This document shows, piece after piece, positions 14,437 to 22,195 of a stretch of DNA of 41,831 nt (positions within the stretch are counted from its first letter, which is position 1; each line of letters starts with the position of its first letter). A program made the translations under genes and the position numbers. The notes beneath the pieces are model-generated. The model saw only the letters and a list, made by a program, of their open reading frames with translations, was not told the origin of the DNA and searched no databases. Origin of the DNA: an uncultured Enterobacterales bacterium (GTDB lineage: Bacteria > Pseudomonadota > Gammaproteobacteria > Enterobacterales > Enterobacteriaceae); assembly GCA_946478305.1 (NCBI GenBank), contig CAMLBO010000036.1, positions 1-41,831 of the forward strand, in the 5' to 3' direction.

Positions 14437-15720
14437 TCAGGCCGATTTCTCAGCCGCAGTCAGACCCTTCTGACCCGCTAAGGTCGCTTTCAACTGACCT
14501 TCATCCAGCTGGTTGCACCATTTGGCCACCACCACCGTTGCCACGCCGTTACCCACCAGATTGGTCAGTGCACGGGCTTCAGACATAAAGCGGTCAATAC
14601 CCAGAATCAGTGCCAAACCGGCTACCGGCAGATGACCTACAGCAGACAGCGTCGCCGCGAGGACAATAAAACCACTGCCGGTTACGCCTGCCGCACCTTT
14701 CGATGACAGCAATAGCACGACCAGCAAGGTTATCTGATGCCAGATATCCATATGGGTATTGGTGGCCTGAGCAATAAATACGGCGGCCATGGTCAGGTAG
14801 ATTGAGGTGCCATCCAGGTTAAAGGAGTAGCCGGTTGGGATCACCAGCCCCACCACTGATTTCTTGCAACCCAGACGCTCCATTTTATCGAGCATCCGCG
14901 GCAGTACGGATTCCGAGGAGGAAGTCCCTAACACAATCAGCAGCTCTTCTTTTATATAGGCAATAAACTTGAAGATACTGAAACCGGTGAAACGAGCAAT
15001 CAGCCCCAGCACCACAACAACAAAAAGTACGCAGGTCAGGTAGAAGCACAGGATAAGCTGTCCAAGCTGCACCAGAGAGCCCACGCCGTATTTGCCGATA
15101 GTAAAGGCCATGGCACCGAAGGCGCCGAGCGGAGCCAGACGCATGATCATATTGATGATGCCGAAAATGACCCGGGAGAAACTGTCGATAAAGTTGAAGA
15201 CCAGTTGACCTTTATCACCCAGGCGGTGCAGCGCAAATCCAAACAGCACGGCAAACATCAGTACCTGCAGAATGTTACCGCTGGCAAAGGCACCAATGAC
15301 GCTGCCCGGAATGATATCCAACAGGAAAGGAATGATGCCCTGACTCTGTGCCTGCTCGGCATACATCGCCACCGCCTTGGCATCCAGCGCGGCCGGATCG
15401 ACGTTCATACCCGCACCTGGCTGAACCAAATTGACGATAACCAAACCGATGATTAGCGCGATGGTGCTGACAATTTCAAAGTAGAGCAGAGCAATCGCGC
15501 CGGTACGACCCACAGCCTTCATGCTTTCCATACCGGCGATGCCGGTCACCACGGTACAGAAGATCACGGGGGCAATGATCATCTTGATTAATTTAACAAA
15601 ACCATCACCCAGAGGCTTCATTTGCGCCCCCAGATCAGGGTAGAAGTGTCCCAGCAAAACGCCCAGGGTGATCGCCGTCAACACCTGGAAATAAAGGCTT
15701 TTGAAGATATTTGTTTTCAT
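14437..15720 (-). CDS. dctA: C4-dicarboxylate transporter DctA
   Basis: Proton- or sodium-driven uptake of succinate, fumarate, malate and aspartate across the inner membrane during aerobic growth. The protein (427 aa) is nearly identical in pattern to E. coli DctA: N-terminus [31 protein letters not shown], the serine-rich re-entrant loop [14 protein letters not shown], and the substrate/cation region [18 protein letters not shown] and [38 protein letters not shown]. The start is the ATG behind CAGGATGG; thirty upstream codons of the open frame are non-coding leader. In E. coli dctA answers to CRP, ArcA and the DcuSR system. Confidence 0.96.
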   Translation of the reverse strand: MKTNIFKSLYFQVLTAITLGVLLGHFYPDLGAQMKPLGDGFVKLIKMIIAPVIFCTVVTGIAGMESMKAVGRTGAIALLYFEIVSTIALIIGLVIVNLVQPGAGMNVDPAALDAKAVAMYAEQAQSQGIIPFLLDIIPGSVIGAFASGNILQVLMFAVLFGFALHRLGDKGQLVFNFIDSFSRVIFGIINMIMRLAPLGAFGAMAFTIGKYGVGSLVQLGQLILCFYLTCVLFVVVVLGLIARFTGFSIFKFIAYIKEELLIVLGTSSSESVLPRMLDKMERLGCKKSVVGLVIPTGYSFNLDGTSIYLTMAAVFIAQATNTHMDIWHQITLLVVLLLSSKGAAGVTGSGFIVLAATLSAVGHLPVAGLALILGIDRFMSEARALTNLVGNGVATVVVAKWCNQLDEGQLKATLAGQKGLTAAEKSA

Positions 15721-15859
15721 GTATTGCCATCCTGTAGTGATACAAAACCCTACTTTCGTTATGGGTAATACCCAAAAGCGACAGGCGGGAAAATAACACC
15801 GACATAACAAGATGGAAATAACTTGTTTCGTTTTGCAATCTCTGTTGTTTCAAAACTAG

Positions 15860-15877
15860 AGCTGAAACTATTCAGCT
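15860..15877 (-). other. Perfect inverted repeat between hmsP and dctA
   Basis: AGCTGAA-ACTA-TTCAGCT. On the minus strand it lies 70 bases beyond the hmsP stop and is followed by CTAGTTTTG, so it may be a weak terminator of hmsP or an operator in the dctA promoter region. The gap also has GGGTA-A-TACCC at 15763-15773 in the dctA leader. Confidence 0.4.
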
Positions 15878-15946
15878 GAAAAGCAACACGTTCACGGATA
15901 CATTAAAACAGTAACAATGAAAGGAGAGGATGCGGAGGATTTACCG

Positions 15947-17938
15947 TCAGAAAGGAACGACTCTGGCTTCGCAAAACTGGCGTTCAAACTCGGCTTGTGA
16001 AAGGGGAGCGGAGAAGAAATAGCCCTGCCCGAACAGAATGTCATTATCCAACAACCAGCGGCGCTGCGCGTCAGTTTCCACACCTTCGGCAATCAGTTGG
16101 ATATTCATCGCTTTACCGATAGACGCCACAATATTGACCATCACGTCATCTTCCGGCAGCACGCTGACAAAGCTGCGGTCAATTTTGATCACATCAATCG
16201 GCAGGCTTCGCAGGCGGTTAAGATAGTCCAACCCGGAATAGCCGAGACCAAAGTCATCGAGCTCAATGGAAACCCCGACGGCGCGCAGTTCGCCCAGCAG
16301 GAGCAGTGCGCGATCCAGATCCTCGATACGGGCAGTTTCGGTGATCTCCAGCACCAGCTGGCCTGGATTGATTTTGTAGCGGCTCAACAGACTGCGAAGC
16401 TCCGGCAGGAAATTACGCTGCTGGACCTGAATACCGGAAAGATTAACGGATAATGGCAGCGTAATGCCGCGCTGTTGCCAGCTGGCCAAAATGCCACAGC
16501 CCAGCTCCAGCACTTTATAACCGAGCAGCCCCATCACGCCGATCTCTTCTGCCAGCACGATAAAATCACTCTCCAGTCCGTAGCTGCCATCAGCCATTTT
16601 ACGACGCAACAGGGCCTCTGCCCCCATTATCGCGCCGGTTTCCATATTGACCTGCGGCTGTATAAACAGGGTAAAGTCGTTTTGCTCCATGGCGTGCAGA
16701 ATTTCATTCTCCTGCAACAGGCGCTTCTGGATCCGCTCGGTCAGTTCCGGTTCGAAGAACAGAATCTGATTTTTACCCTGCTGGTAGGCTGAAACTCGCG
16801 CTGCACGGGCATTGGCCATCAACTGCGCGGCGGTCACCGGAGTTTCGCCATCATAATGCACAATGCCAATGCTGCCGGTCGGATGCAGTGCCAGCGGAGC
16901 GATATCGCTCTCCTGTGGCGCATTAATCCGTTCCATAATCTGCCGCGCCAGACGCATCGCCATGAATGGACGCGCAATACCGGAGGCCAGCAGGGCAAAT
17001 TCGTTATAGCTCAGCCTCGCCAACAGGCAGTCTGGCGATAAGACCTCCATGATAGAGCTGATCAGCGGGCAGCTGACATGGCCATCATCACGCAAACTTT
17101 CAATACCGATTAACTGCAGATGAAAATCTTTCTCCGTCGGTGTGGCGTTAATCCGCAGCTGCAGATGCGCCATAAACTGCGCTTCATTGCTCAGAACGCT
17201 GGCAGAGGGATTCTCTTCCTGAATTTTCTGCTGTGCTTTGAGCCAGTGCAGCTGGTTTCGGTTATAGCTGCGGATCAGCATACCGAACTCATCATCTTCA
17301 TGGCGCGCGGGCAGGCTTAGCTGATGGTGGGCGATTTCATTTTCAGGCAACGCCTCCAGCTCGCGCGCAATCGCCCGCAGCGGCTTAACCACCAGACGGT
17401 TAATACACCAGCTGATGGAAATTGACAGAATCAGTGCCAGCAACAAATAGGTAGTCAGCATGGTGGAGAGCGCACTGACGATAAACTGATACATGCGGTA
17501 GGAGTCCGCCTGCAGCTTAAGATAGGCCAGCGGTTTGGGTGCCGTCGGGCTAGCGGCGGCAGAATAGAGCGGGACAGAAATGGTGACCGGCAGATTAAAG
17601 CCGCGGGTCACCCATTCCGGCACCGGCCGGCCAGCCGGGAAATGGGTGCTCAAAGCCGTGATTTCATTGGGTAGAACCACTTCTGCACGACTAAGAATGC
17701 CGACCGGGCGCAGCGTGTTAAGAATGTCCTGAGTTTCCTTGAGATCAACGTCCAACACCGCCTGCGACAGCGGCTGCCTGACAGAGTGGGCAATATTTTC
17801 GAGCTGCTGGGCGTAATCGTCCCTCCGCTGTTGCACAAAATGAAACAGCTGGATGACAATAAAAATACAGATGGTGATCACCGCGACGCTGGAAACTGCC
17901 GCCATCTGTTTAATGGTTAATGAACGCCTGACCCGCAA
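15947..17938 (-). CDS. pdeK: HmsP/YhjK-type c-di-GMP phosphodiesterase (PdeK)
   Basis: An inner membrane c-di-GMP hydrolase of 663 residues. Two transmembrane segments (about 13-33 and 151-180) flank a periplasmic sensor region; a HAMP segment follows (about 180-235), then a GGDEF domain (about 255-400) and an EAL domain (about 405-660). GGDEF is degenerate: the signature position reads LSYNEF near 309-314, so it cannot make c-di-GMP. EAL is intact: EALLR at 441, NLSGIQ, EITETARIE, DDFGLGYSGLDYL, IKIDRSFV and AEGVET. HmsP in Yersinia limits biofilm polysaccharide. The start is TTG: GGAG lies seven bases upstream and the N-terminus (MRVRRSLTIKQM) is the family's. It is divergent from the cellulose operon, as in E. 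coli. Confidence 0.93.
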   Translation of the reverse strand: MRVRRSLTIKQMAAVSSVAVITICIFIVIQLFHFVQQRRDDYAQQLENIAHSVRQPLSQAVLDVDLKETQDILNTLRPVGILSRAEVVLPNEITALSTHFPAGRPVPEWVTRGFNLPVTISVPLYSAAASPTAPKPLAYLKLQADSYRMYQFIVSALSTMLTTYLLLALILSISISWCINRLVVKPLRAIARELEALPENEIAHHQLSLPARHEDDEFGMLIRSYNRNQLHWLKAQQKIQEENPSASVLSNEAQFMAHLQLRINATPTEKDFHLQLIGIESLRDDGHVSCPLISSIMEVLSPDCLLARLSYNEFALLASGIARPFMAMRLARQIMERINAPQESDIAPLALHPTGSIGIVHYDGETPVTAAQLMANARAARVSAYQQGKNQILFFEPELTERIQKRLLQENEILHAMEQNDFTLFIQPQVNMETGAIMGAEALLRRKMADGSYGLESDFIVLAEEIGVMGLLGYKVLELGCGILASWQQRGITLPLSVNLSGIQVQQRNFLPELRSLLSRYKINPGQLVLEITETARIEDLDRALLLLGELRAVGVSIELDDFGLGYSGLDYLNRLRSLPIDVIKIDRSFVSVLPEDDVMVNIVASIGKAMNIQLIAEGVETDAQRRWLLDNDILFGQGYFFSAPLSQAEFERQFCEARVVPF

Positions 17939-18102
17939 TATAGTTCTCCGCCATTTTCTAACCTAATTTCCGCCCGCTTATCGTAACAGGCAGGGACGGG
18001 TAACCCTACCCCGGCGCAGTATACCTGATAAGAAAGATTTCTGGCCCCGCCCGCAGCGGTTTTGTCTATTAAAACAACACCTTTATGACAGGAAATGACA
18101 GC

Positions 18103-18116
18103 TACTACTATTCCTA
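18103..18116. promoter_or_regulatory. Weaker RcsAB-like box
   Basis: TACTACTATTCCTA matches the enteric RcsAB box (TAAGAATATTCCTA) at 11 of 14 positions by my alignment. It may control hmsP or the bcs operon. Confidence 0.3.
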
Positions 18117-18220
18117 ACGATTTTCATACAAACACGAATACCCTTGATCATTAAATATAGGGCTGGATTTATCCCTTAAAAACTTCGTAATGATTCTAAC
18201 TTCAGCCACGTTAAAGCAAT

Positions 18221-18242
18221 AAATGTGCTACTTATCACATTA
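18221..18242. promoter_or_regulatory. CRP-like binding site
   Basis: AAATGTG-CTACTTA-TCACATTA. Both half-sites (AAATGTG and TCACATT) are intact with the standard 22-bp geometry; 16 of 22 positions match the symmetric consensus AAATGTGATCT/AGATCACATTT. It lies about 280 bases from each start codon. Confidence 0.6.
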
Positions 18243-18392
18243 ACGACGGGTTAATTAACGTCATTATCTCATGCTGGCAGTAAGTTCACCCAAAAAAGCT
18301 TTTTTACCAAATAGTTAACCCTACTCAGGGATGATATGGACTAATTCCTATTTTTTGTAAATTGTGCTTCACGCTGTACCTTAGCTGATATA

Positions 18393-18408
18393 TTAGGATT
18401 ATTCCTAA
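18393..18408. promoter_or_regulatory. RcsAB-like box upstream of bcsO
   Basis: TTAGGATTATTCCTAA is a dyad with perfect 6-base arms, and its core TAGGATTATTCCTA matches the RcsAB box consensus at 12 of 14 positions. It is 114 bases before the bcsO start codon, near where the promoter should be, so binding could repress or activate cellulose production. Confidence 0.5.
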
Positions 18409-18521
18409 GACACACTTTTCCTGTGTTAATTACCACTTTCCTGACATTTTGCCACTGATGATCGTTGGCCGTTTTCGCCTCCCAAATACTCAGATAATTA
18501 TTATTGCACGGGGCAGGTTAT

Positions 18522-19265
18522 ATGAATAAATACGACGACATAAAGCGCTTTATTGAGAAATCTAAAACAGAACACATTGATTACAAAGAAATAAATGAGA
18601 CATCCACCGGCAATGGGATGACCGGTTCAATGAATCAGTGGCCATTGATTAAGCAGGTCTCAGCCAGTGATGACGTTCTGGGTACGCTGGACAATGGCCG
18701 CACTACGCAGCCCACCCCGCAAGCCATTTCCGCAGAAGAATTTCAGCGCAGTACGCCTGTAACCCATGAAGTCATAAACGCTACAGGGGCAGCGCGTTTT
18801 ACCGCGCCAGCAACCCCATCGCAACCACTACCGGCAACGACTTTCTCCTCAGCCATCACGCCTGCGGTCGGTGGGCTAATGGAAGCGCTGCGTGAGTCAC
18901 TGCCCGTAGCCGCCGCTCGGCCACAACCGGTATCTCAGACCCACGTGCCGCACAGCACCGCTATTTTGCATGCACAGCCGGTCACTCCGGACAACACAGG
19001 TAGCCTGCTGGATTCAGTAAAACAGGTGTTGCCTGTGCAACCGGCAACGCCTGTATTTCAGCCTGCATATACCGCCCCGGCGACGCCGGTTGCCGCGCCA
19101 TTCAGGCCCGCCGCCGCGCCCGCAGCACTGATACCTGCCACACCCGTACCGGGTGAGCAATTCCGCCAAATGTTTAAACAAAAAGCCCCGCCATTGGCCG
19201 GTGCTTTCTTACACCGCGATACGCCGCTTCAACCCCTGTTAGAGATGATTGCCTCATGCCGTTAG
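18522..19265 (+). CDS. bcsO: Cellulose biosynthesis protein BcsO, BcsR-like N-terminus
   Basis: A 247-residue soluble protein without signal peptide or membrane segment. From about residue 60 to 235 it is rich in Pro, Ala, Thr and Gln (repeated PATPV, PAAAPAAL), the character of BcsO proteins of type I cellulose operons. Residues 18-43 (HIDYKEI...NQWPLIKQV) resemble the conserved part of E. coli BcsR (DIDYADI...RWPLLAEF), a partner that stabilises BcsQ. I infer that this N-terminus does the BcsR job and that the Pro-rich part may scaffold the synthase, possibly with BcsD. First gene of the operon; its end overlaps bcsQ by ten bases. The start is the ATG after GCAGGTTAT; the TTG six codons earlier has no ribosome site. 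Confidence 0.82.
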   Translation: MNKYDDIKRFIEKSKTEHIDYKEINETSTGNGMTGSMNQWPLIKQVSASDDVLGTLDNGRTTQPTPQAISAEEFQRSTPVTHEVINATGAARFTAPATPSQPLPATTFSSAITPAVGGLMEALRESLPVAAARPQPVSQTHVPHSTAILHAQPVTPDNTGSLLDSVKQVLPVQPATPVFQPAYTAPATPVAAPFRPAAAPAALIPATPVPGEQFRQMFKQKAPPLAGAFLHRDTPLQPLLEMIASCR

Positions 19266-20059
19266 TTTGTGTGTGTTCCCCGAAAGGCGGGGTTGGAAAA
19301 ACCACAGTCGCCTCAAATCTGGCGTACTCCCTGGCCCGCAGCGGAAGCAAAGTGCTGGTTATTGATTTCGATGTGCAGAACGCCCTGCGCCTGCATTTTG
19401 GTGTACCCATTTCAGATACCCGAGGCTTTGTCGCCGGGTCGGGCAATGAATCTGACTGGAGCCAGTTTATCCTCAAGGCCGGTTCAAATACTTTCGTGCT
19501 GCCCTATGGTGAAGTCAGTGAAGAACAGCGACTGGAATTCGAACATCAATTGGCCAGCGATCCCCATTTCTTGCAGCGTGGTTTAAATACCGTGCTCAAT
19601 TATCCCGGTCTGGTCGTGATTGCCGATTTTCCTCCCGGACCCAGCCCAGCCCTGAAAGCGGTACAACCGCTGGCAGACTTACACGTGGTGGTGATGCTGG
19701 CAGATACCGCGTCATTATCCCTGTTGCCGCTGATGGAAAAAAATAAGCTTATCGGTACACCACTGAATAATAAAAAAGGGGAGTATTACGTTGTAAACCA
19801 AAGTGATACCCGCCGAACACTCAGCCGTGACGTCACGCAGTTCTTTGAACAGCGTTTGAACGAACGGTTACTGGGCACCATCCACAGGGATGAATGTGTG
19901 CCTGAGGCTAACGCCTCGCAGCGCTCGATTATTGATTTCAGTCCGGTATCTGCTTCTGCATTTGATATTGAACTGATCAGCAAAAAAGTCGCGGCCATTT
20001 TAGGGATCAAAGTCGGTGACGGGGAATTACACGCCTCTCCAAAGCCTAATAATTATTAA
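19256..20059 (+). CDS. bcsQ: Cellulose biosynthesis ATPase BcsQ (ParA/MinD-like)
   Basis: A 267-residue MinD/ParA-superfamily ATPase. The deviant Walker A motif KGGVGKTT is at residues 10-17, the second Asp box is VLVIDFDVQN (about 39-48), and VVIADFPPGPS near 125 is the Walker B region. In E. coli BcsQ is essential for cellulose secretion, localises at the cell pole and joins BcsR in a regulatory unit of the synthase complex. Translation is coupled to bcsO (ATG inside the last codons of bcsO). bcsA follows after 30 bases. Confidence 0.93.
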   Translation: MPLVCVCSPKGGVGKTTVASNLAYSLARSGSKVLVIDFDVQNALRLHFGVPISDTRGFVAGSGNESDWSQFILKAGSNTFVLPYGEVSEEQRLEFEHQLASDPHFLQRGLNTVLNYPGLVVIADFPPGPSPALKAVQPLADLHVVVMLADTASLSLLPLMEKNKLIGTPLNNKKGEYYVVNQSDTRRTLSRDVTQFFEQRLNERLLGTIHRDECVPEANASQRSIIDFSPVSASAFDIELISKKVAAILGIKVGDGELHASPKPNNY

Positions 20060-20089
20060 TAGCTCCAGCAGACAGCGATCCTAAATGCG

Positions 20090-22195
20090 ATGAATAAATT
20101 CCTATTCTCCCTGCTCGTCCTTCTTTTACTGCCGGTAGCGGCAGTTATTATCATCACGCCGATGGACAGCCAAAAGCAGTATATATTTGGCCTGATCAGC
20201 ATTGGCATTCTGTTTTTACTGGGCTTCAGTAAAAATAAGCGCATCAGCGTGGTGATGGTGATCCTGTCTATGATGATGTCGACGCGTTATATTTATTGGC
20301 GCGCCACGGAAACGCTGCATTTTAATTCCACCATCGAAGCCATTCTGGGAATAGGCCTATTTCTGGCAGAACTCTACGTCTGGGTTATTTTACTGCTCGG
20401 ATATTTGCAAACCACCTGGCCGCTGAAACGCACCATTGAACCCCTGCCGGATGATATGAGCCTGTGGCCGACGGTAGATGTGTATATTCCGTCGTATAAC
20501 GAAAGCCTCGACGTAGTACGCGATACCGTGCTGGCCGCCCAATGTATTGATTATCCGAAAGACAAAATCAAAATATACGTGCTCGATGACGGCAAACGCG
20601 ATGAATTCGCCGTATTTTCGGCCGATGCTGGTGTGGGTTATATCACCCGCGACAATAATGCCCACGCCAAAGCCGGTAACCTCAACCATGCCATGAAGCT
20701 GACTAAAGGCGAGCTGATTTGCGTATTTGACTGCGACCACGTCGCCACCCGCGCTTTCCTGCAGGCAACGGTCGGCAGCTTCCTGAAAGACCCGCGTCTG
20801 GCGTTAATTCAGACGCCGCACTACTTCTACTCTCCGGACCCATTCGAGCGCAACCTTTCGGCGGCACGCTCCATGCCGAACGAAGGCGCACTGTTCTACG
20901 GCCCCGTTCAGCAAGGGAATGACAATTGGAATGCCACCTTCTTCTGCGGCTCCTGTGCCGTTATCCGCCGTGTGGCACTCGATGAAGTCGGTGGTTTTGC
21001 GGTAGAAACCGTCACCGAAGATGCTCACTCAGCGCTGAAAATGCAACGCCGTGGCTGGAATACCGCCTTCCTGTCGATTCCGCTGGCAGCCGGTCTGGCA
21101 ACCGAGCGCCTCGGGCTGCACGTGGTGCAGCGTACCCGCTGGGCGCGCGGCATGACGCAAATATTCCGCGTCGATAACCCGCTGCTCGGGCGCGGTCTGA
21201 CCTGGCAACAGCGTCTGTGCTATCTCAACGCCATGTTGCACTTCCAGTTCGGCCTGCCGCGCGTGGTGTTTCTCACCGCACCTATCGCCTTCCTACTGTT
21301 TAACCTGAACATCATTTCGTCATCCGCCAGCCTGATTTTTGCCTATGCGCTGCCGCATCTGGTCATGTCACTGTACGTCAACTCCAGGATGAACGGCCGT
21401 TACCGCTATACGTTCTGGGGCGAAATCTACGAGACGGTGATGGCGTTCCACCTGATCCTGCCGACGCTGGTCACCCTGTTTGCGCCCAAGCGCGGCAAAT
21501 TCAACGTGACGGACAAAGGCGGTCTGCTGGACTCCGGCTTCTTCGACTTCAACATCGTCAAACCGCATCTGATTGTGGCGATTCTGATGATCATCGGTAT
21601 CGGTTATGGGCTGGTGCGGGCGATATTCCATGACTACTTCGGCGTTGATCCCAGCGTTATTGCGCTCAACGTCGCCTGGGGCAGCTTCAGCGTGCTGATT
21701 TTGCTGGCGGCGATTGCCGTCGCCAAAGAGACCCGGCAGGTGCGTAAAACGATCCGCGTCGAGGTGGCAATACCCGCGGTGATTCACTACGCCAACGGTA
21801 TTTCCCTGCGTACACAAACGATTGATATCTCTATGGGGGGGGTACAGCTGGTCACGCCAGACGTCCGTTATCTCGATGAAGAGATCGAAGAGGTGGAGAT
21901 TCAGCTCTCTTCTGGAGCAGAAAGCTTCCCGGTCAGCCAGATAAGCGGCAACAAAGAGCGCCTGCGTCTGCAATTTGAGAATCTGCCGCTGGCCAAACGC
22001 CGTGAGCTGGTGCGCGTGGTGCTGTGCCGTGCCGATGCCTGGATTGGTGAAGAGTACCCGCCGGACAACCCGCTGCGCTCACTGGCCAGCATTGTGCGCT
22101 GTGTGTTTGAACTGTTTTACAACACGTGGAAAGAGCGCCGGACCAAAAACACGCCTGCCGCCGACGAAACGGTCAGTAAGAGTGAAGCCGTATGA
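20090..22195 (+). CDS. bcsA: Cellulose synthase catalytic subunit BcsA
   Basis: Inner membrane GT2 glycosyltransferase that polymerises UDP-glucose into beta-1,4-glucan and passes it through its own channel. At 701 residues it lacks the long N-terminal extension of E. coli BcsA (872 aa). Catalytic motifs are all present: DD at 166-167 (VLDDG), DCD at 214-216, TED at 309-311 (the general base) and QRTRW at 347-351. Membrane helices flank the GT domain, and FFDFNIVKPH precedes the last helices. The PilZ domain follows with RxxxR (R552, R556) and DxSxxG (D579, S581, G584), so c-di-GMP activation is expected. The last four bases overlap the bcsB start (ATGA). Confidence 0.97.
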   Translation: MNKFLFSLLVLLLLPVAAVIIITPMDSQKQYIFGLISIGILFLLGFSKNKRISVVMVILSMMMSTRYIYWRATETLHFNSTIEAILGIGLFLAELYVWVILLLGYLQTTWPLKRTIEPLPDDMSLWPTVDVYIPSYNESLDVVRDTVLAAQCIDYPKDKIKIYVLDDGKRDEFAVFSADAGVGYITRDNNAHAKAGNLNHAMKLTKGELICVFDCDHVATRAFLQATVGSFLKDPRLALIQTPHYFYSPDPFERNLSAARSMPNEGALFYGPVQQGNDNWNATFFCGSCAVIRRVALDEVGGFAVETVTEDAHSALKMQRRGWNTAFLSIPLAAGLATERLGLHVVQRTRWARGMTQIFRVDNPLLGRGLTWQQRLCYLNAMLHFQFGLPRVVFLTAPIAFLLFNLNIISSSASLIFAYALPHLVMSLYVNSRMNGRYRYTFWGEIYETVMAFHLILPTLVTLFAPKRGKFNVTDKGGLLDSGFFDFNIVKPHLIVAILMIIGIGYGLVRAIFHDYFGVDPSVIALNVAWGSFSVLILLAAIAVAKETRQVRKTIRVEVAIPAVIHYANGISLRTQTIDISMGGVQLVTPDVRYLDEEIEEVEIQLSSGAESFPVSQISGNKERLRLQFENLPLAKRRELVRVVLCRADAWIGEEYPPDNPLRSLASIVRCVFELFYNTWKERRTKNTPAADETVSKSEAV

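Larger units (their letters stand above)
17939..18521. promoter_or_regulatory. hmsP-bcsO divergent control region
   Basis: A gene-free, AT-rich interval of 583 bases between the start codons of hmsP and bcsO, unusually long for this window. It contains a CRP-like site, one strong and one weaker RcsAB-like box (entered separately), a third TTCCTA motif (18342-18350), and a 14-base palindrome AAAAAAGCTTTTTT at 18292-18305. I cannot assign -35/-10 elements with confidence. No open frame with a ribosome site is visible. Confidence 0.6.

Noticed and set aside
17200-18521. Search for a c-di-GMP riboswitch or bcs small RNA near hmsP/bcsO
   Set aside because: No GEMM-like conserved core or terminator-like structure was found in the leader regions.
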